Notes: generated from the letters alone by a model not told the origin. A stretch of 64,000 nt of DNA from Methylomicrobium lacus LW14 (GCF_000527095.1 NZ_AZUN01000001.1:2521501-2585500), one strand, 5' to 3'. Shown: positions 29,001-37,664, counted from the stretch's first letter. Numbers and translations: made by a program.

Positions 29001-29070
29001 GACCTTTTTAACCCTCTTCCTGCTGCCGATCCTGTTCAAACTGTTCGGCCGCGCCCCGGAGCAAGCATGA
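26011..29070 (+). CDS. Heavy-metal RND efflux pump, CusA/CzcA family (operon 1)
   Basis: 1,019 residues, a 12-segment inner-membrane proton-driven pump expelling metal ions. It starts with the usual LIQFALSQRILILLSV helix and has the large periplasmic porter loops. The proton-relay helix reads GGLAIAIGMLVDAAVVVVEN: the Asp and Glu of the VDAA and VEN positions are present, but the first Asp of the CzcA DFG motif is replaced (AIG). That pattern is shared with CusA-like and orphan HME types, not the Co/Zn/Cd CzcA type. The porter contains MPTMDEGDIIVQLEKLPS. Copper/silver or another ion is possible; the substrate is not assignable by eye. Confidence 0.93.
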   Translation: MAKLIQFALSQRILILLSVLLLAGAGYHAFTHIPIDAFPEVSPTQVKVIVKAPGMTPEEVEARITAPIEIELLGIPHQVMLRSIAKYALTDITVDFTEGTDIYWARQQIAERLNGMWGSLPSGVEGGIAPMTTPLGEMYMFSIEGGDLSLMERRDLLDWVIRPALRTVPGVADVNSLGGLVRSFEVIPDNTRMTARGISIDRLTQAIEANNRNDGAGRMTDGEEALIVRAEGRIKTLSDLNGIVIDNLNGIPVTVGDVAEVRIGSMTRYGAVSKNGKGESVSGLVLSLRGANARQTIAGLEDKLAEIRPGFPPGVEVKVFYNRGNLVDKAVDTVLHALFEAIVLVVVLLIAFLGNLRAAVTVALALPMAALFTFILMNQIGMSANLMSLGGLAIAIGMLVDAAVVVVENIITHLAHTEKAQRLPRLHVIYRAAREVAAPVTSGILIIIIVFLPLLTLQGLEGKLFTPVALTIVFALSGSLVLSLSVIPVVSSFLLKEVSHEEPWLPRHLLKLYQPMLAWCLVNYKKLFAGAGALMAVTAIVFTQIGSTFMPTMDEGDIIVQLEKLPSISLEQSVALDGQVQKNLLKQVPEIDTIVSRVGSDELGLDPMGLNETDTFLVLKPKEEWRMQSKDELLEKIRGVMAETPGIAFGFTQPIEMRVSEMLTGTRGDVAVKLFGSDLTVLGDKAEQIGDILRHIDGSSDVFVKQNSGMQFLQVTIDKARAGRLGLDSDTVETLLRSQIEGLKLGIVQEGIKRTPLLLRGDSNTASFDNLQIALPGGGHVPITGIAKLEKVEGVVAIGRERGQRFTVVRSNVQGRDLVSFVEEARQKVKEQVKLPTGYTVEFGGQFENQQRAAATLSVVVPVSLGLIFLLLFSTFGSVRQAVLVLSNIPLAMIGGVFGLWLSGEYLSVPASVGFIALLGIAVLNGVVMVSYFNQLLATGMDLAKVVVIGSARRLRPVLMTASIAAFGLIPLLFATGPGSEIQRPLAIVVIGGLVSSTFLTLFLLPILFKLFGRAPEQA

Positions 29071-29372
29071 GCAGCAAAGAATTTCTCGTCACCCTGAACG
29101 TGCCGACCAGCCTCGAAGAAGTGATCGTCGATTGTCTTTTAACCTTCGAATCCGAACACGGCTTCAGCAGCTTTCCGGTCTTCGCGCACGACCACCGCAA
29201 CGAAGGCCTCTCGCTCGCCGAACAGGTCTCCGGCCGGCAAAAACGGCTGCGCTTCCAGATGTATGTCGAGGAAGCGGTGTTGACCGCGTTATTGGCGCGG
29301 CTCCGGGAGGAATTTTCCGGCGCGGGGATTAGGTACTGGGTGATGCCGGTGGTGGATAACGGGGTGATATAG
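29067..29372 (+). CDS. DUF3240 family protein, last gene of metal efflux operon 1
   Basis: 101 residues, cytoplasmic, PII-like in size. The sequence EFLVTLNVPTSLEEVIVDCL and later RFQMYVEEAVLTALLARLRE, ending in GIRYWVMPVVDNGVI, matches the DUF3240 family, which typically follows czcA-like genes. The Shine-Dalgarno lies inside the pump gene and the start overlaps its stop (ATGA), so it is translationally coupled. The family may sense or buffer metal, by analogy to PII/CutA-like folds; this is inference. Confidence 0.82.
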   Translation: MSSKEFLVTLNVPTSLEEVIVDCLLTFESEHGFSSFPVFAHDHRNEGLSLAEQVSGRQKRLRFQMYVEEAVLTALLARLREEFSGAGIRYWVMPVVDNGVI

Positions 29373-29686
29373 CCAGTCCAAAAAAATCCGTAGTCAATTG
29401 GTATTGTTGTAAAAAATATAAAACACCCGAGATATTGTTGAGTTAATTCACTCGATGCCGATATAATAGCTAATCGATACCAACTTTCAAGTTTATAAGA
29501 CTCTGTAGATAGCTCATCAAAGCGTTCTTTTCTTAAACTAAGGACGGCAAGCTTGTCGCGGTCTATTAAAACTGGCAATGCCGCTCGATCGCGGCATGGA
29601 ACGTTTATTGCTTGAAGGTATCGAGAGTTAGAACAAAAATCAAAGCATATCAAGGTATTGTCCTGCCAAGAAACTTAGTCGACAGA

Positions 29687-29716
29687 TGAAATCAACCGGT
29701 TAACCGGTTGATTTCA
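29687..29716. repeat. 30-bp perfect palindrome
   Basis: All 15 base pairs are symmetric about 29701/29702. The centre is CCGGTTAACCGG and the outer arms are TGAAATCAA/TTGATTTCA. It lies 136 bp upstream of the operon 2 adaptor start. No T-run follows, so a large operator or a recombination relic is more likely than a terminator. Confidence 0.8.
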
Positions 29717-29817
29717 ACCGCCCCTGCTTTCCTTAATAATAGGATTCGGCACCGATTAAGCACTTCTGTCACTTCCCAATGTTATCTTTGTAATTTTGTC
29801 GCATGACTCATCCGAAT

Positions 29818-29838
29818 CCGATTTTTTAAAAAAATCGG
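29818..29838. promoter_or_regulatory. 21-bp palindrome just upstream of efflux operon 2
   Basis: CCGATTTTTT and AAAAAATCGG flank a single central A. It sits 14-34 bp before the start of the adaptor gene and could be an operator or an RNA hairpin covering the leader. Confidence 0.5.
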
Positions 29839-29852
29839 TTTGTTAGCACTCA

Positions 29853-31058
29853 ATGGACCCGTTCGATTTGGATATGAAAACTCATTTTTCTCGGGACGCT
29901 TATTTCAAGAAGCTGGCGAGTTTTCCCTGTTTTTTTATACTACTCCTGGTAACGGCATGCGGTGGAGATGGAGGCGAATCCGAACCCGACAAATCGCCTG
30001 TAACCGCTAAGGATTTGCCCGGCAAACCCCAGCAACAATCCTCAGATTCCTCAGCAAACAAAGCAATCACGCTTCGTCCCGAGTCGCTGCCTTATATCAA
30101 GGTGCAGGAAGTCAAAGCCGAATCCCTGGGCGGCGTCATCTCAGCCCCCGCCCGCGTGGACTTTCGGGCCAAGGCGATCTCGACGACCGGAACCGTGGTG
30201 GAAGGACGGATCACCAAGATTTATGTCCAAGTCGGCGATAGAATCAAGGCAGGCGCCCCGTTGGCGACGTTATCGAGCGTACAAGCCACGCAGATGCGCT
30301 CGGACTATGCACGCGCGGAAGCCGAGCTTGCCCGGGCCGAAGACCGCTACCGGCGCCAGCTTGAAATGCAGCGGACGGGGGTAGGACTCGAAATCGAAAG
30401 GGTCGAAGCGGAAACGCAATTAAAGCAGGCCCGCACCGAACTTGACCGCAGCCGGGATTTTCTGCATTTGCTCGGCAGTGGCGCCGCCGACGAAGTGACC
30501 GTCAGGGCGCCTTTTGACAGCATGGTTTTAAAAGCTTACGTTTCGGTCGGCGCCGCTGTCGGCAACGACACGCCATTGTTTGATCTGGGCGAGCCGACCG
30601 CCGCCTGGATTGTCGCGGATGTCTTCGAGCGGGATTTAGCACTGGTCGAAAAAGGCGCCAAAGCCGTTATTGAACTGGCGTCATTGCCTGATCCAATCCA
30701 CGGTCATGTCGTCGCGGAAAGCGCCGCCATCCAAAGCGATCTTAGACGTGCCGCCGTCTTCATCGAGCCTGACAAGGATACAAAGGTCGCTCTGCGGCCC
30801 GGTATGTATGCGCGCGCCTCGATCGAAACCGCCGGCCCCGGCCATATTTTTTTACCGGCTTCATCGATCTTGATTCGTGATGGTAAAACGACCCTCGTCT
30901 ATGTCGAGAAATCGACCGGAGTTTTCGAGCCGCGCGTCGTCCAAGTGGGCCAAGCGCGGGAAGGCTTGATACCGGTCTTGAAAGGGCTGTCGGGCGGCGA
31001 GCGCGTCGTCGTAGGCGGGGCGCTGTTGATCGACGGCGAAGCCGCGATGCTGCTGTAA
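29853..31058 (+). CDS. RND periplasmic adaptor lipoprotein of metal efflux operon 2
   Basis: 401 residues. The signal peptide ends with lipobox VTAC (Cys about 36), so this adaptor is lipid-anchored, unlike the one in operon 1. Seen: lipoyl half-motifs GRITKIYVQVGDRIKAGAPL and VRAPFDSMVLKAYVSVG, a helical hairpin rich in Ala/Glu (about 150-210), and the barrel region AAWIVADVFERDLALVEKG. An internal ATG at 29874 gives a more ordinary signal peptide and may be the true start. Nine bases separate it from the pump gene. Confidence 0.88.
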   Translation: MDPFDLDMKTHFSRDAYFKKLASFPCFFILLLVTACGGDGGESEPDKSPVTAKDLPGKPQQQSSDSSANKAITLRPESLPYIKVQEVKAESLGGVISAPARVDFRAKAISTTGTVVEGRITKIYVQVGDRIKAGAPLATLSSVQATQMRSDYARAEAELARAEDRYRRQLEMQRTGVGLEIERVEAETQLKQARTELDRSRDFLHLLGSGAADEVTVRAPFDSMVLKAYVSVGAAVGNDTPLFDLGEPTAAWIVADVFERDLALVEKGAKAVIELASLPDPIHGHVVAESAAIQSDLRRAAVFIEPDKDTKVALRPGMYARASIETAGPGHIFLPASSILIRDGKTTLVYVEKSTGVFEPRVVQVGQAREGLIPVLKGLSGGERVVVGGALLIDGEAAMLL

Positions 31059-31067
31059 GGACGCCGA

Positions 31068-34000
31068 ATGCTGAAGTTATTGATAGAACTTTGCGTGCAT
31101 CGGCGAATGGCGGCCATTGCGATAACCGTGGTGATCGCCTTGTTTGGCGTGCATGCGTATATCCAAACGCCGATCGAAGCCTATCCCGATGTGACCAATA
31201 CCCAGGTGACCGTGATTTCGCTGATGCCCGGCTACGCGCCCGAAGAGGTCGAGCGGCAAGTCACCGTACCGCTGGAGCGCGTGCTGAACGGCACCCCGCA
31301 AATGCTGCAAATGCGCAGCCAGAGTTTATTCGGCTTGTCGTTGATCACGATTACTTTCGACGACGACGCGGACAGTTTCCATTCGCGCACGGTAATTTCG
31401 CAGCGGATTTCCGGCGCGGAACTGCCGGACGGGGTGACGCCGGTGCTGGCGCCCGATTACACGCCGCTCGGAGAAATCTACAAATTCATGGTGGTCAGCG
31501 ACCGCCATTCGCTGTATGACCTGCGTTCGGAAATGGAATGGAACATCTCCCGCATCTTGAAGCAGGTGCCGGGCATCGCCGACGTGCTGACCTTCGGCGG
31601 GTTTTACAAGGAGTTTTATGTCGAAATCGATCCGATCCGCCTGGAATCTTTCGATTTGACGCTGGAAGACGTCAACCAGGCCATTACCCAATCGAACCGC
31701 AATGTCGGGGCCGGTTATCTGCGCCACGGCGATCAGCAGATCGTGGTGCGCGGCGTGGGCTTTCTCAGCAAGCCGGAAGAGATTCGCAACATCGTGCTGA
31801 AAAGCGCAGGCGGCACGCCGGTCACCGTCGGCGATGTCGCGAGGCTCGTGCAGTCCTATACGCCGCGGCAAGGCACGGTGGGACTGAACGATCAGAAAGA
31901 AGCGGTCGAGGGCATTGTGCTGCTGCGCCGCGGAGAAAACCCTTCGCTGGTCTTAGAGGCCGTGCACAAAAAAGTCAACGAACTGAATCAACGAATCTTG
32001 CCGCAAGGCATGAAAATCGAGCCGTTCCTGGATAGAACCGAACTGGTCCACAACACCCTGCATACCGTTTACGACAATCTGCTGCACGGCTTCCTGCTGG
32101 TCGTCGGCGTCGTCTGGCTGTTTTTACGCAGTGTGCGCGGCTCCCTGATCGTCGCCGTGGTGATTCCCTTGTCGCTGTTGGTGGCCTTCGCCGGACTCTA
32201 TCAGCTCGGACTTCCCGCCAATTTGATCTCGATGGGCGCGATCGATTTCGGCATTATTCTCGATGGCGCGGTGGTCCTGGTGGAGCATGTGATCCATCAG
32301 GCGACGCACCAGCGGCCCCGTACCCATCGCGACATGGTCAAATTGATCGTCGAGGCGGCGTTTGATGTCGCAAAGCCGACTTTTTTCGCGATGCTGATTA
32401 TTATCGCGGCGTTGATCCCGGTGTTCACTCTGGAAAGGGTTGAAGGCCGTATTTTCCGGCCCTTGGCGCTCACCTACAGCTTTGCCTTGGTCGGCGGGCT
32501 GATTTTTGCCTTGACCTTGGTTCCGGCCCTTTGCGCCGCCCTGATCCATCCGAAACATGCGATGATCGAGGAGCCGCGGTTTTTGGTGCGCATCCGCAAC
32601 GGCTATCGCCAATTGTTAGCCAAAGCGATAGACCGCCGCCCGATGACATTGGCTGCCGCCGCGGTTTTATTGGTCAGCGGCGCAGTGGCGTCGGGACAGC
32701 TGGGCACCGAATTCCTGCCGGAACTGGACGAAGGCGACGTTCATGTTTTTGTCGAAATGCCGGCCAGTATCGCGCTCGCCAAGGGGCAAGAGATTTTGCT
32801 CGACATGCGCGAAAAGCTGCTGGCATTCCCCGAGGTGAAGGGCATTCTGAGCCAGCAGGGACGTTCCGAGGACGGCACCGATAATGAAGGGGTCAATATG
32901 AGCGAAACCTTCGTCCATCTGAAACCCCGCGACCAATGGCCGAAAGGCTGGCACAAGGATCGCCTGGTGGATGCAATGCGGGAATCGCTGACCGCGATTC
33001 CGGGGGTGCGCTTCAATTTTTCCCAGCCGATCAAGGACAACGTGGAAGAGGCGGTCAGCGGCGTGCGCGGCAAGGTCGTTTTAAAAATATATGGCGACGA
33101 TCTGGAAAAGATGCGTACAACCTTGGAAGCCGCCAAAGCGGTGCTGAAGAACGAGCCCGGCGTCATCGATCTGGATCTGTACCGGGAATCCCAAGTGCCG
33201 CAACTGCAAATCCGTCTCGACCGCCCCGGGCTGGCTCGCCAGGGCATCACCATCGATGCGGCCCAGGATGCGCTCGAGACCAGTCTCGCAGGCAAGGTGG
33301 TGACCGATGTCTGGCAAGGAGAACGGCCGGTGCCGGTGCGCGTGATTCTTCCGGCCGGCGAGCGCGCGAATATGGAACAGATCGGCAATCTGATGCTGCC
33401 GACACCGGCCGGCGCGCGTATTCCGGTGCGAGAGGTCGCCGACTTACATATCGAACGCGGCCGGACTTCAATCGAACGCGAAGCCAACCGCCGCTTTCTG
33501 GCGCTCAAATTCAATGTTGAAGGACGTGACCTCGGCACCGTGGTTCACGAAGCGATGGCGCTAATAGAGGCAAAAGTCAAAGTTCCCGAAGGCCATTTTT
33601 TGGTTTGGGGCGGCGAATTCGAGAACCAGCAACGCGCGATGGGGCGGCTTGCGGTGATCATTCCGATCGCGGTGCTGATCGTGCTGGGTTTGCTGTATAG
33701 CGCGCTGCAATCGGCCCGCAGCGCGATCGCCATTCTGCTGTCCGTGCCTTTTGCGATGACCGGGGGTGTCTTCGTATTACTGATGTCCGGCATCGCCTTG
33801 TCGGTCAGCGCGACAATAGGCTTTATCGCGCTGCTGGGCCAGGTGTCGTTGATGGGGCTGCTGGTGTTGAGCGCCACCGAACAAAACCGGCGCAACGGCC
33901 AAGACTTACGCGATGCGATATTGAACGGCGCGACCGATCGCTTGCGTCCGGTCCTGATGGCTTCATTGTTGGCGCTGCTGGGCCTGTTACCGATGGCGGT

Positions 34001-34172
34001 ATCGACCGGCATCGGCAGCGAGACCCAACAGCCTTTCGCGATCGTGATCGTCGGCGGGATGTTGACCACCTTTTTCGTGGCGATGTTCGTGTTGCCGGTC
34101 ATCTATTCCTATATCACTCCGAAGCGGCTGATTACCCCTGAGGAAGCCGACGAAATTCAGGAGGCATTATGA
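31068..34172 (+). CDS. Heavy-metal RND efflux pump, CzcA family (operon 2)
   Basis: 1,034 residues, 12 membrane segments, proton-driven metal efflux across the envelope. The relay helix reads IDFGIILDGAVVLVEH: both Asp residues of the CzcA-type DFG...DGA signature and the Glu are present, but the normal VEN ends in His. The porter has TEFLPELDEGDVHVFVEMPA. The motif places it with divalent-cation CzcA/CnrA/NccA-type pumps rather than the Cu/Ag CusA type. It differs clearly from the operon 1 pump, so the two systems are paralogues of different subfamilies, not a recent duplication. Confidence 0.93.
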   Translation: MLKLLIELCVHRRMAAIAITVVIALFGVHAYIQTPIEAYPDVTNTQVTVISLMPGYAPEEVERQVTVPLERVLNGTPQMLQMRSQSLFGLSLITITFDDDADSFHSRTVISQRISGAELPDGVTPVLAPDYTPLGEIYKFMVVSDRHSLYDLRSEMEWNISRILKQVPGIADVLTFGGFYKEFYVEIDPIRLESFDLTLEDVNQAITQSNRNVGAGYLRHGDQQIVVRGVGFLSKPEEIRNIVLKSAGGTPVTVGDVARLVQSYTPRQGTVGLNDQKEAVEGIVLLRRGENPSLVLEAVHKKVNELNQRILPQGMKIEPFLDRTELVHNTLHTVYDNLLHGFLLVVGVVWLFLRSVRGSLIVAVVIPLSLLVAFAGLYQLGLPANLISMGAIDFGIILDGAVVLVEHVIHQATHQRPRTHRDMVKLIVEAAFDVAKPTFFAMLIIIAALIPVFTLERVEGRIFRPLALTYSFALVGGLIFALTLVPALCAALIHPKHAMIEEPRFLVRIRNGYRQLLAKAIDRRPMTLAAAAVLLVSGAVASGQLGTEFLPELDEGDVHVFVEMPASIALAKGQEILLDMREKLLAFPEVKGILSQQGRSEDGTDNEGVNMSETFVHLKPRDQWPKGWHKDRLVDAMRESLTAIPGVRFNFSQPIKDNVEEAVSGVRGKVVLKIYGDDLEKMRTTLEAAKAVLKNEPGVIDLDLYRESQVPQLQIRLDRPGLARQGITIDAAQDALETSLAGKVVTDVWQGERPVPVRVILPAGERANMEQIGNLMLPTPAGARIPVREVADLHIERGRTSIEREANRRFLALKFNVEGRDLGTVVHEAMALIEAKVKVPEGHFLVWGGEFENQQRAMGRLAVIIPIAVLIVLGLLYSALQSARSAIAILLSVPFAMTGGVFVLLMSGIALSVSATIGFIALLGQVSLMGLLVLSATEQNRRNGQDLRDAILNGATDRLRPVLMASLLALLGLLPMAVSTGIGSETQQPFAIVIVGGMLTTFFVAMFVLPVIYSYITPKRLITPEEADEIQEAL

Positions 34173-35482
34173 CATTGCTAGCCCCCTCCACACTACGTCG
34201 GCGCTCGCCAGCATCCTTGGCGGCATTGGGTTTATTACTGTTAAGCTTGCTCGCCGAGCCGGCGCTGGCATCTACCGAAACCGTGCCGGTCTCGGTGACG
34301 ATCGGCGACTTGCTCAAAATCGTGCGCGAAAAAAGTCCTCGCTTTGCGGTCATACTGCAACGCATCGAAACGGCCAGGGCCGAAGTGGTCGCCGCCGGCG
34401 TTCTGCCTAATCCGACCATCAGTTACGGCCGATATGATTTTGTTGGGGGGGGCGCGAATCACATGTTCGATGGCAATGCTCAGGAACAGGTCACCTTGGA
34501 AGTACCGCTGTTGATTGCGGGCCAACGCGGCGCCCGTATCGAAGCCGCGGAAAAGGGCGTCACCGCAGCCGAAGCGGATGTCGAGGCCGAATATGCGGCG
34601 TTGGTTCATGAAACGCGACGGTTATTCGTAAAACTTTTGGCAGAACAGGAACGCGTCGCCATTTTTGAAGAAACCGCGCGCGACATGCAGCATTTGGCGG
34701 CGATCGTTACCGGCCGCAAGGATGCAGGTAATGCCAGCTCTTTCGATGAGCTGCGTATCGGTGTCGAAGCCAGCGGCATAGAGACAAAGCTCGAAACCGC
34801 GCGCAACGATCTGGCCGAAACCGTGGGAGATTTGGGCCTGCTCTTAGGCATGCCTGACTGGAAGCCGGCAGCGGTAGGAAAATTGGCGGTTTTAGGTGTG
34901 CCGGCCGATGCGCAAAAACTGCTGTCTGAAGCGGAAGTTTCGAATCCCGACATTGTAGCGGCGCAGCGCAGCGAATCCGCCGCCGATGCCGGTTTGGAAA
35001 AAGCGCGCCGCGAACGCTGGCCGGCCGTTTCTGTTCAGGTGGGTACGGTTTATACCGACAGTCCCTACAGTAACACGACGTTCGGCGGCGTTTCGGTCGA
35101 AGTGCCGATATTCGACCGCAACCAAGGTGGGATGGCAAAGGCCGAAGCCGCGAAACATGCGGCCATGCTGGAACATGACTTTGCGACTTCCCGTACCCGC
35201 GTGGCGATTGATCGCGCGGTCAATCTGCTCGTGCGCAGGCAGGAAACTCGAGTCAAATTCGAAAAAGATGTGCTGTCCAAGCTGAACAGCCTTAAATCGA
35301 TGGGCGAGTCCGCTTACCGTTTCGGCAAGGGAACCATTTTAGAACTGCTGGATTCCTACCGGTCCCGAACCGAAATGCGCTTGACCGAAGTCGATCTGAT
35401 ACAAGCCGAAACGGAAGCGGAACTGGATGCGCTGAGGGCATCCGGCCAACTGTTAAGTTATCTGAACGCCACTCCCGATTGA
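34169..35482 (+). CDS. TolC-family outer membrane channel of metal efflux operon 2 (CzcC-like)
   Basis: 437 residues. After a signal peptide (about residues 1-35) come two outer-membrane efflux helical repeats: LLKIVREKSPRFAVILQRIE and PNPTISYGRYDF in the first, and VQVGTVYTDSPYSNTTFGGV then FDRNQGGMAKAEAAKHAAML in the second. Its start overlaps the pump stop (ATGA). Gene order adaptor-pump-channel differs from operon 1, where the channel comes first. Confidence 0.87.
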   Translation: MTLLAPSTLRRRSPASLAALGLLLLSLLAEPALASTETVPVSVTIGDLLKIVREKSPRFAVILQRIETARAEVVAAGVLPNPTISYGRYDFVGGGANHMFDGNAQEQVTLEVPLLIAGQRGARIEAAEKGVTAAEADVEAEYAALVHETRRLFVKLLAEQERVAIFEETARDMQHLAAIVTGRKDAGNASSFDELRIGVEASGIETKLETARNDLAETVGDLGLLLGMPDWKPAAVGKLAVLGVPADAQKLLSEAEVSNPDIVAAQRSESAADAGLEKARRERWPAVSVQVGTVYTDSPYSNTTFGGVSVEVPIFDRNQGGMAKAEAAKHAAMLEHDFATSRTRVAIDRAVNLLVRRQETRVKFEKDVLSKLNSLKSMGESAYRFGKGTILELLDSYRSRTEMRLTEVDLIQAETEAELDALRASGQLLSYLNATPD

Positions 35483-35510
35483 TCGCCTCAAGCAGATGAG
35501 GCCGCTCATA

Positions 35511-36230
35511 ATGAAAAGCGCAAGGCTGATCATTTATCTGTTGAGTCTGCTGTGGGTTGGGTGTCCACTTGTAGCCTTTCCGAAGGGAAAGGTGCACGAA
35601 AAAGCCCCCAAACGAATCAAAGTCAATCCGGCCACTGAAGAGTCGGGCGGCTTGACGTTGACTCAGGAGTTCAATATCTATCGTGGCGCGGCCTATGCCA
35701 ATATCGTGATCGATTATGCCACGCGTGACGGCTGGGTCTTCGGTATGCAGCTTCTCAATGTTCCGGTCGCGGGCGACGGCGCCCAAACCTTTCAAAATGA
35801 CGGCTACTTGATACTGTCCAAGACTTTCACCATCAACGACGCCTGGTCGCTGGCAGTAGGCGCACAAAACGGCAGGGTGCTGACCCATGCCCCTGCGCAC
35901 AGATGGCATCATTTTAGCTTTCTCGACAATCAGTTTACTCCGGGCGAACGGCTGAATTTTCATCTGGGCGCTTTCTACGTGAATGATGCGCTGGCGACGA
36001 TTCACCAGCCTTACGGGGCGATGGCCGGTTTTGAAATTCGCATGCTGCCCAAAGTGCTGCATTTGCAGGCCGATTATTTCTCGGGCACATCCAACATTTC
36101 AGGCAATATCGTCAATCTTTTTTATTACCCTGCCGCAAACTGGCAAACCTATTTAGGCGTAAACATGCCGGCGCCGCATACGGGCGGTGAATTTGCGGGT
36201 AATGTGGGCATTGCCTATAACTGGCGCTAG
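35511..36230 (+). CDS. Exported beta-rich protein, probable outer-membrane barrel, last gene of efflux operon 2
   Basis: 239 residues with an N-terminal signal segment (RLIIYLLSLLWVGCPLVAF). The mature part alternates hydrophobic and polar residues (FNIYRGAAYANIVIDYATRD, LNFHLGAFYVNDALA, LHLQADYFSG) and ends in an aromatic-plus-Arg strand (VGIAYNWR), as beta-barrels do. I recognise no named family. It follows the channel gene by 28 bp on the same strand. The start at 35511 has GAGG about 9 bases upstream; an ATG at 35496 is also possible. A role in metal handling is only guilt by position. Confidence 0.6.
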   Translation: MKSARLIIYLLSLLWVGCPLVAFPKGKVHEKAPKRIKVNPATEESGGLTLTQEFNIYRGAAYANIVIDYATRDGWVFGMQLLNVPVAGDGAQTFQNDGYLILSKTFTINDAWSLAVGAQNGRVLTHAPAHRWHHFSFLDNQFTPGERLNFHLGAFYVNDALATIHQPYGAMAGFEIRMLPKVLHLQADYFSGTSNISGNIVNLFYYPAANWQTYLGVNMPAPHTGGEFAGNVGIAYNWR

Positions 36231-36251
36231 CCGCGCCGGGAATGCTAAGAA

Positions 36252-37229
36252 TCATGGCTGCAAAAAAATGCCTTTCAACTCATCAGGCGCAAGCGTGTAG
36301 TTTCGCCAAATACGTTCAACGTTTTCCTGGTGATGAGGTCCAAAGCGGTTTGGAAATTTCTTCAGCAGCGCCACCCCGTCGAGCACTTGCGCGCGATGCA
36401 AATAGGCAATCGATTGAATCACCAGCAGCAAATTATCCTCATCAATTGGCGCGTCCCGTTCCAGATAGTCGTTGATCATATTCGCATACTCAAGGGACGG
36501 CATTTGTAACGGCAGGAAAAGAATCCACTTTTCAACGGCAGGGTCTGAAGTGGTGCGCATCATATCCCCCAAAAATTTGTACATGGGTTTCTCGCAACGG
36601 GAATAGGCCCAGATGTAGTTTAAGACCCATCCCCTATCCTCTTCGGTCAGCAGGCCCAAGTGTAAAATCGGCTCCGCCTGGCGGCGAAGCTCCTCGGCGA
36701 TTTCAGTCAGCTGATATTTCCCGATAAAATCGCTGGCCAGGTACTTCAGATTCTTATGGCTCTTGGGCTCTATCCAGGTACTGAGGATTTTGACGATTTC
36801 TTTGGGCCGCATTTTGACCAGCGTGTCGAAAAAATCCATGCTTTCGGTAAACGTATATTCGTTGCTTTCCGGCCGCGCCGGATAAAACAGCGTAGGCGTC
36901 TGATTGATCTGGCTGGCGATTTCCTTTAATAAACGGAAAACCTCATCCGGCGTGAGCACGTTGTAGGCTTTCAGCGCTTCATAAACCTGATCCTGGCTCT
37001 CATGCAGAAGGTTTTTCAGAATTTCTTCGCGAAATAGATGCGAGGTGTACTCGTAAGTCAGCCCGATGACCACGGCAACGATCAATGCAATTGAAATGTG
37101 GTCGGCCCAATTGCGTAGGACCTCGGGCAGCATGGGCTCGAAGTACTTTAAGAAAAAGGCGGTGAGTAAGATAATGCCGAAGATCACAAAAGGGACAGCC
37201 GCATAAGCTGTTTGATTTGTCGATCGCAT
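36252..37229 (-). CDS. Unknown two-segment membrane protein with helical cytoplasmic domain
   Basis: 325 residues. Two hydrophobic segments near the N-terminus (about residues 10-27 and 45-62), then about 260 residues of helical, charged sequence (PDEVFRLLKEIASQINQTPT, MDFFDTLVKMRPKEIVKILS) that look like repeat-type helical pairs. No catalytic motif seen. GGAG lies 7 bases before the start. It converges with efflux operon 2, ending 21 bp from it. Function unknown. Confidence 0.7.
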   Translation of the reverse strand: MRSTNQTAYAAVPFVIFGIILLTAFFLKYFEPMLPEVLRNWADHISIALIVAVVIGLTYEYTSHLFREEILKNLLHESQDQVYEALKAYNVLTPDEVFRLLKEIASQINQTPTLFYPARPESNEYTFTESMDFFDTLVKMRPKEIVKILSTWIEPKSHKNLKYLASDFIGKYQLTEIAEELRRQAEPILHLGLLTEEDRGWVLNYIWAYSRCEKPMYKFLGDMMRTTSDPAVEKWILFLPLQMPSLEYANMINDYLERDAPIDEDNLLLVIQSIAYLHRAQVLDGVALLKKFPNRFGPHHQENVERIWRNYTLAPDELKGIFLQP

Positions 37230-37664
37230 AGTTTTTCTCCAAAATGACCAATTCCGATTCGAAGGAATGGCGGCTGAAAGGTTCAGCGAAAGGGTAATTG
37301 AGTCTGACGTGTATTGTGATTTTATTCACAACACTTGATGTGTTTAAGCGTAGCGAACTGCCGTGTTCGGCCAAAGAAGGAAAATTGCACTCTTATTTTT
37401 TAATAGTTTCTTAAGCATACCCCCTGTTGCTTAATACTACCTTAATTAAAGTAAGGAAACTCTATCCCGTGCACCGAAAGACAAGACGTGATTTGAAGGG
37501 TCTGTGCTGATTTTTTGCAGCCGGCGGCAAGCGCCTGAGGCCTGGGAACAGCCGTGGCGGCGCGCAATCGGCCGTGTGCGCTAGGCTTCGCTATGGTGCT
37601 TAACGGAATAAAACGCCGTCGACGATTCAGGCCTGAAACTCGGGTTTCCGGGGCAGTCAAAGCC
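37230..37664. other. Intergenic, nothing recognised
   Basis: 435 bp between two unknown membrane-protein genes on the same strand. Short frames on both strands overlap the 3' end of the neighbouring gene and have no support. I see no clear terminator. Confidence 0.5.

Larger units (their letters stand above)
29373..29852. other. Intergenic region between the two metal efflux operons
   Basis: 480 bp, AT-richer than the flanks, no supported gene. It contains a 30-bp perfect palindrome (29687-29716) and a 21-bp palindrome (29818-29838), listed separately. A minus-strand frame covering 29653 into operon 1 is not called, because its downstream half is antisense to the DUF3240 gene. Confidence 0.55.

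Noticed and set aside
29036..29653. 205-codon minus-strand frame between efflux operons
   Set aside because: The C-terminal half is antisense to the well supported DUF3240 gene; only the first about 90 codons lie in free sequence and match nothing.
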